9,210 nt of DNA, taken from assembly GCA_900544445.1 (NCBI GenBank), contig UQVK01000125.1, positions 1 through 9,210 on the forward strand. The letters are read 5' to 3'. The notes under the pieces are model-generated. The model was given only the letters and a program-made list of their open reading frames with translations. It was not told the DNA's origin and did no database searches. This DNA comes from an uncultured Lachnospiraceae bacterium. GTDB lineage: Bacteria > Bacillota > Clostridia > Lachnospirales > Lachnospiraceae. Each line of letters opens with the position of its first letter. The stretch's first letter is position 1. Positions 6,994 through 9,210 of the stretch are shown here, one piece after another. A program made the translations under genes and the position numbers.

Positions 6994-8997
6994 TCACCGC
7001 AGGATCAGCGATCCCACCTGGAAAACGACCACACTCACCCCCCAGGCCAGCACGAGCTGGAACGCCAGCATACCGCAGGTGAATTTCCAGGAACGGCTTT
7101 CCCGGTGGATCGTTCCGATGGTCGCCGCGCAGGGCACGTACAGCAGACAGAACAGCATCAGGCAGAACGCGTTAAGACTGCCGAAGGTGGGATCGAACTG
7201 CCGGATATTTTCGATGATGGTCGCCATGCCGGCTGCTGAATTCACATTGGAAACGCCGAACAGCACGGAGAAGGAGGAAACCACCACTTCCTTTGCGGAG
7301 ATTCCGGAAATCAGCGCCACAGCGATCTGCCAAAGGCCCAGACCGGCGGGGGCGAGCACGGGAACCAGGAAACGTCCGATTGCCGCGCCGAAGCTTTCGG
7401 AAGGATCCGTCACCATGCCGTGCACGCCGAAATTCAGGACGAACCAGATGGCGATGGATGCGATGAAGATCGTGGTTCCCGCCTTCGTCAGATAATCCTT
7501 CAGCTTGTTCCAGACATAGGTGCGGATGGTTCTCGCGTTCGGACGCTTATATTCGGGAAGCTCAATGAGCAGGGACTGATTTTCCTTTCCCTTTTCCAGC
7601 CGGTTCTGGATGAGAGCCACCAGAATCGCCACCACCATGCCGATCACATACATGGAAAAGGCCACCAGCATGGAACAGTTCGGGAAAAACATTTCCGAAA
7701 ACAGCACATAGATCGGCAGTCTCGCAGAGCAGGACATGAAGGGCGTCACGATCATGGTGCGCCGTCTGTCATGCTCTGTCTCCAGCGCGCGGGTCGCCAT
7801 GATGGCGGGAACCGTGCAGCCGAAGCCGAGAATCATGGGCAGAAACGCCTTGCCGGAAAGTCCCACACGCCCCATGATGCCATCCATCACATAGGCCACC
7901 CTGGACATATAGCCGCTGTCCTCCAGAATGGCAAGAGCCAGAAACAGGATGAAAATATTGGGAATAAAGGTCAGGATGCCGCCCACACCGGCCACAACAC
8001 CGTCCACCACCAGGGAAATCATCCAGTCCGCCGTATGGATGGCCGCAAGGCCGGAACGCATCAGATCGGATACGACGGCAAGGGCGTATTCCAGACCGCC
8101 CTTCAGGAAATCTCCGACGGCAAAGGTCATAAAGAACACCAGCGCCATGATGCACAGAAACACCGGAACGCCCCAGACCGGATGGGTCAGAACCCTGTCG
8201 ATTTTATCCGTTCCGGCTGCCTTTTTCGCCTTATAGAACAGCGTCTCATCGATCACCGTTTCGATATATTCGTATTTTTTCTCCGTGATCTCCTTCTCGT
8301 AGCTGCGGTCCGCCACACCCTTCAGCTCGATGGGATGATCCTTCTTCACCTCCGGATCGTCCTCCAGCAGCTTGATCGCGTGCCAGCGCAGGGAGGAATG
8401 GTCCGGATAGCTGTCCTTCATCCGCTCTTCCAGAACCGCAAGCCTGTCTTCGATTTCTTTCCCGTAATTCAGGATATCCTGCTTCGGACCTTCCTCATAA
8501 TGATGAACCACCGCATGCATCAGAATGTCGAGCCCGGTCCGCTTTGCCGCGGAAACCGGAACCACAGGAATCCCTCCCAGCATCTCCGGCAGACGGTGCA
8601 GGTCGATCTCCATCCCCCGCTCCTTCACGATGTCCATCATATTGAGCGCCAGGATGACCGGCTTCCCCAGCTCCAGAAGCTGGAGCGTCAGATACAGGTT
8701 TCTCTCCAGGCTGGAAGCGTCTACCACGTTGACGATCGCTTCGATATCATCGTCCAGGACGCATTTTCTGGTCACCATCTCTTCTATGGTATAGCAGGTC
8801 AGAGAATAGATGCCGGGCGTGTCCACCAGCTTCAGCTCATATCCTTCATAAGTGATATTTCCTTCGTATTTTTCCACCGTCACGCCGGGCCAGTTGGCCA
8901 CCTTCAGCTTTGAGCCTGTGACCGCATTAAACAGCGTGGTCTTTCCGCAGTTCGGATTTCCCACAAAAGCCACATGAATATGATTATCTGCACGCAT
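6994..8997 (-). CDS. feoB: Ferrous iron transporter FeoB
   Basis: Inner-membrane Fe(II) uptake protein, 667 residues from Met at 8997. The N-terminal GTPase domain has G1 GNPNCGKTT (13-21), G2 around NWPGVTVE (35-42), G3 DTPG (59-62), G4 NMMD (119-122, the NxxD form) and G5 SAA (149-151). A helical spacer (about 165-265) follows, then the polytopic membrane domain with several hydrophobic segments (for example 276-294, 335-358, 443-463, 508-525, 611-628, 639-666). Conserved membrane motifs are GFGCTVPAIMATR (391-403), PFMSCSARLPIYVLF (419-433), GISAKEVVVSS (565-575) and YVPCAAT (620-626). Met at 8997 is chosen because GGAGG (9008-9012) precedes it by 10 nt and because the conserved domain begins at once. 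The frame stays open to 9093, but that stretch runs into the hairpin block and looks non-coding. No FeoA domain is fused and no feoA is seen; it could lie beyond the right edge. Confidence 0.96.
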   Translation of the reverse strand: MRADNHIHVAFVGNPNCGKTTLFNAVTGSKLKVANWPGVTVEKYEGNITYEGYELKLVDTPGIYSLTCYTIEEMVTRKCVLDDDIEAIVNVVDASSLERNLYLTLQLLELGKPVILALNMMDIVKERGMEIDLHRLPEMLGGIPVVPVSAAKRTGLDILMHAVVHHYEEGPKQDILNYGKEIEDRLAVLEERMKDSYPDHSSLRWHAIKLLEDDPEVKKDHPIELKGVADRSYEKEITEKKYEYIETVIDETLFYKAKKAAGTDKIDRVLTHPVWGVPVFLCIMALVFFMTFAVGDFLKGGLEYALAVVSDLMRSGLAAIHTADWMISLVVDGVVAGVGGILTFIPNIFILFLALAILEDSGYMSRVAYVMDGIMGRVGLSGKAFLPMILGFGCTVPAIMATRALETEHDRRRTMIVTPFMSCSARLPIYVLFSEMFFPNCSMLVAFSMYVIGMVVAILVALIQNRLEKGKENQSLLIELPEYKRPNARTIRTYVWNKLKDYLTKAGTTIFIASIAIWFVLNFGVHGMVTDPSESFGAAIGRFLVPVLAPAGLGLWQIAVALISGISAKEVVVSSFSVLFGVSNVNSAAGMATIIENIRQFDPTFGSLNAFCLMLFCLLYVPCAATIGTIHRESRSWKFTCGMLAFQLVLAWGVSVVVFQVGSLILR

Positions 8998-9059
8998 TTT
9001 TCCAATTCCTCCATTTCTTCCGCAGCCTGTCCGTTCCCTGCCGGGAATTGTGTCGGCGC

Positions 9060-9210
9060 TACAGTTCAGCCTTCGGCAGAACTGTAACGGCATCCGGCCA
9101 TTCCAATCGCAGCACTCGCCTCATCGTGCAGCGATGGGCCGGATGCTTCCTCGCTATACGTTTTCGTACGGTCTGCGCAGTAAATGCGCAGACCTGGCTG
9201 AATAGTAACG
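9060..9210. repeat. Multi-hairpin palindromic intergenic element, cut by window edge
   Basis: About 150 nt without a plausible gene, made of successive inverted repeats. Hairpin A has arms TACAGTTC (9060-9067) and GAACTGTA (9079-9086), with an inner GCC/GGC pairing around TTC after one A-A mismatch. Hairpin B has arms GCATCCGGCC (9090-9099) and GGCCGGATGC (9137-9146), with inner pairs ATCGC/GCGAT (9106-9110, 9131-9135) and GCAC/GTGC (9112-9115, 9126-9129). A small TACG/CGTA pair with a T4 loop lies at 9157-9168. Hairpin C has arms GGTCTGCGCA (9170-9179) and TGCGCAGACC (9185-9194). Two related 15-mers, ggcagaactgtaacg (9075-9089) and ggctgaatagtaacg (9196-9210), match at 12 of 15 positions and sit 121 nt apart. 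A further 5-bp hairpin (9034-9047) lies between this block and the feoB ribosome binding site. It could be a dispersed palindromic repeat, a MITE-like element or a structured RNA upstream of feoB. No clear promoter for feoB is visible in it. Confidence 0.7.

Noticed and set aside
7420..8913. Plus-strand open frame of 497 codons opposite feoB
   Set aside because: Extremely His/Gln/Arg-rich translation typical of antisense to membrane-protein codons; no start signal.
8998..9093. 32-codon N-terminal extension of feoB
   Set aside because: It has no FeoB similarity, reads into hairpin A, and a GGAGG site correctly positions Met at 8997.
9060..9210. CRISPR array or tRNA gene
   Set aside because: There are no regularly spaced identical repeats, and the stems do not form a cloverleaf with T-loop or D-loop consensus.

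Overview
The window looks like the chromosome of a moderately GC-rich member of the Clostridia, most likely Lachnospiraceae. The basis is gene content (a DUF1292 acidic protein, a DUF5662 protein, a short clostridial-type FeoB, a GluRS with an HVGN/KLSKR signature), AGGAG/GGAGG ribosome binding sites and low-GC-Gram-positive-type promoters. This is inference from family resemblance; no marker fixes the genus.

Layout. On the minus strand at the left, a three-gene run reads leftwards: a GH13 (GlgX/isoamylase-like) protein (774-2876), a DUF5662 protein that overlaps it by 8 nt (206-781), and a very Cys-rich small protein (149 to beyond base 1) that is cut by the window edge. A compact divergent promoter region (about 2890-3085) separates this run from a plus-strand gene for an acidic DUF1292 protein (3086-3430). 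That gene meets a UvrD/PcrA-like helicase gene tail to tail, sharing stop-codon bases, and its terminator lies inside the helicase coding sequence. The helicase gene (3427-5430) overlaps gltX (5423-6889) by 8 nt, so the two form a minus-strand operon driven by a clear sigma-A promoter at 6943-6971. To the right is feoB (6994-8997, minus). Upstream of feoB is a block of strong inverted repeats (9060-9210) that runs off the window.

How the genes work together. gltX charges tRNA(Glu), and the helicase gene downstream is probably translationally coupled to it. feoB imports Fe(II) and appears to be a separate unit. The left-hand run is the most unusual part. The GH13 protein keeps the fold-level signatures of glycogen debranching enzymes but has lost the nucleophile Asp, the transition-state-stabilising Asp and the region I Asp/Asn/His. 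It therefore looks like a pseudoenzyme, linked to a putative metal-binding DUF5662 protein and an uncharacterised Cys-rich peptide. The second unexplained item is the multi-hairpin element before feoB.
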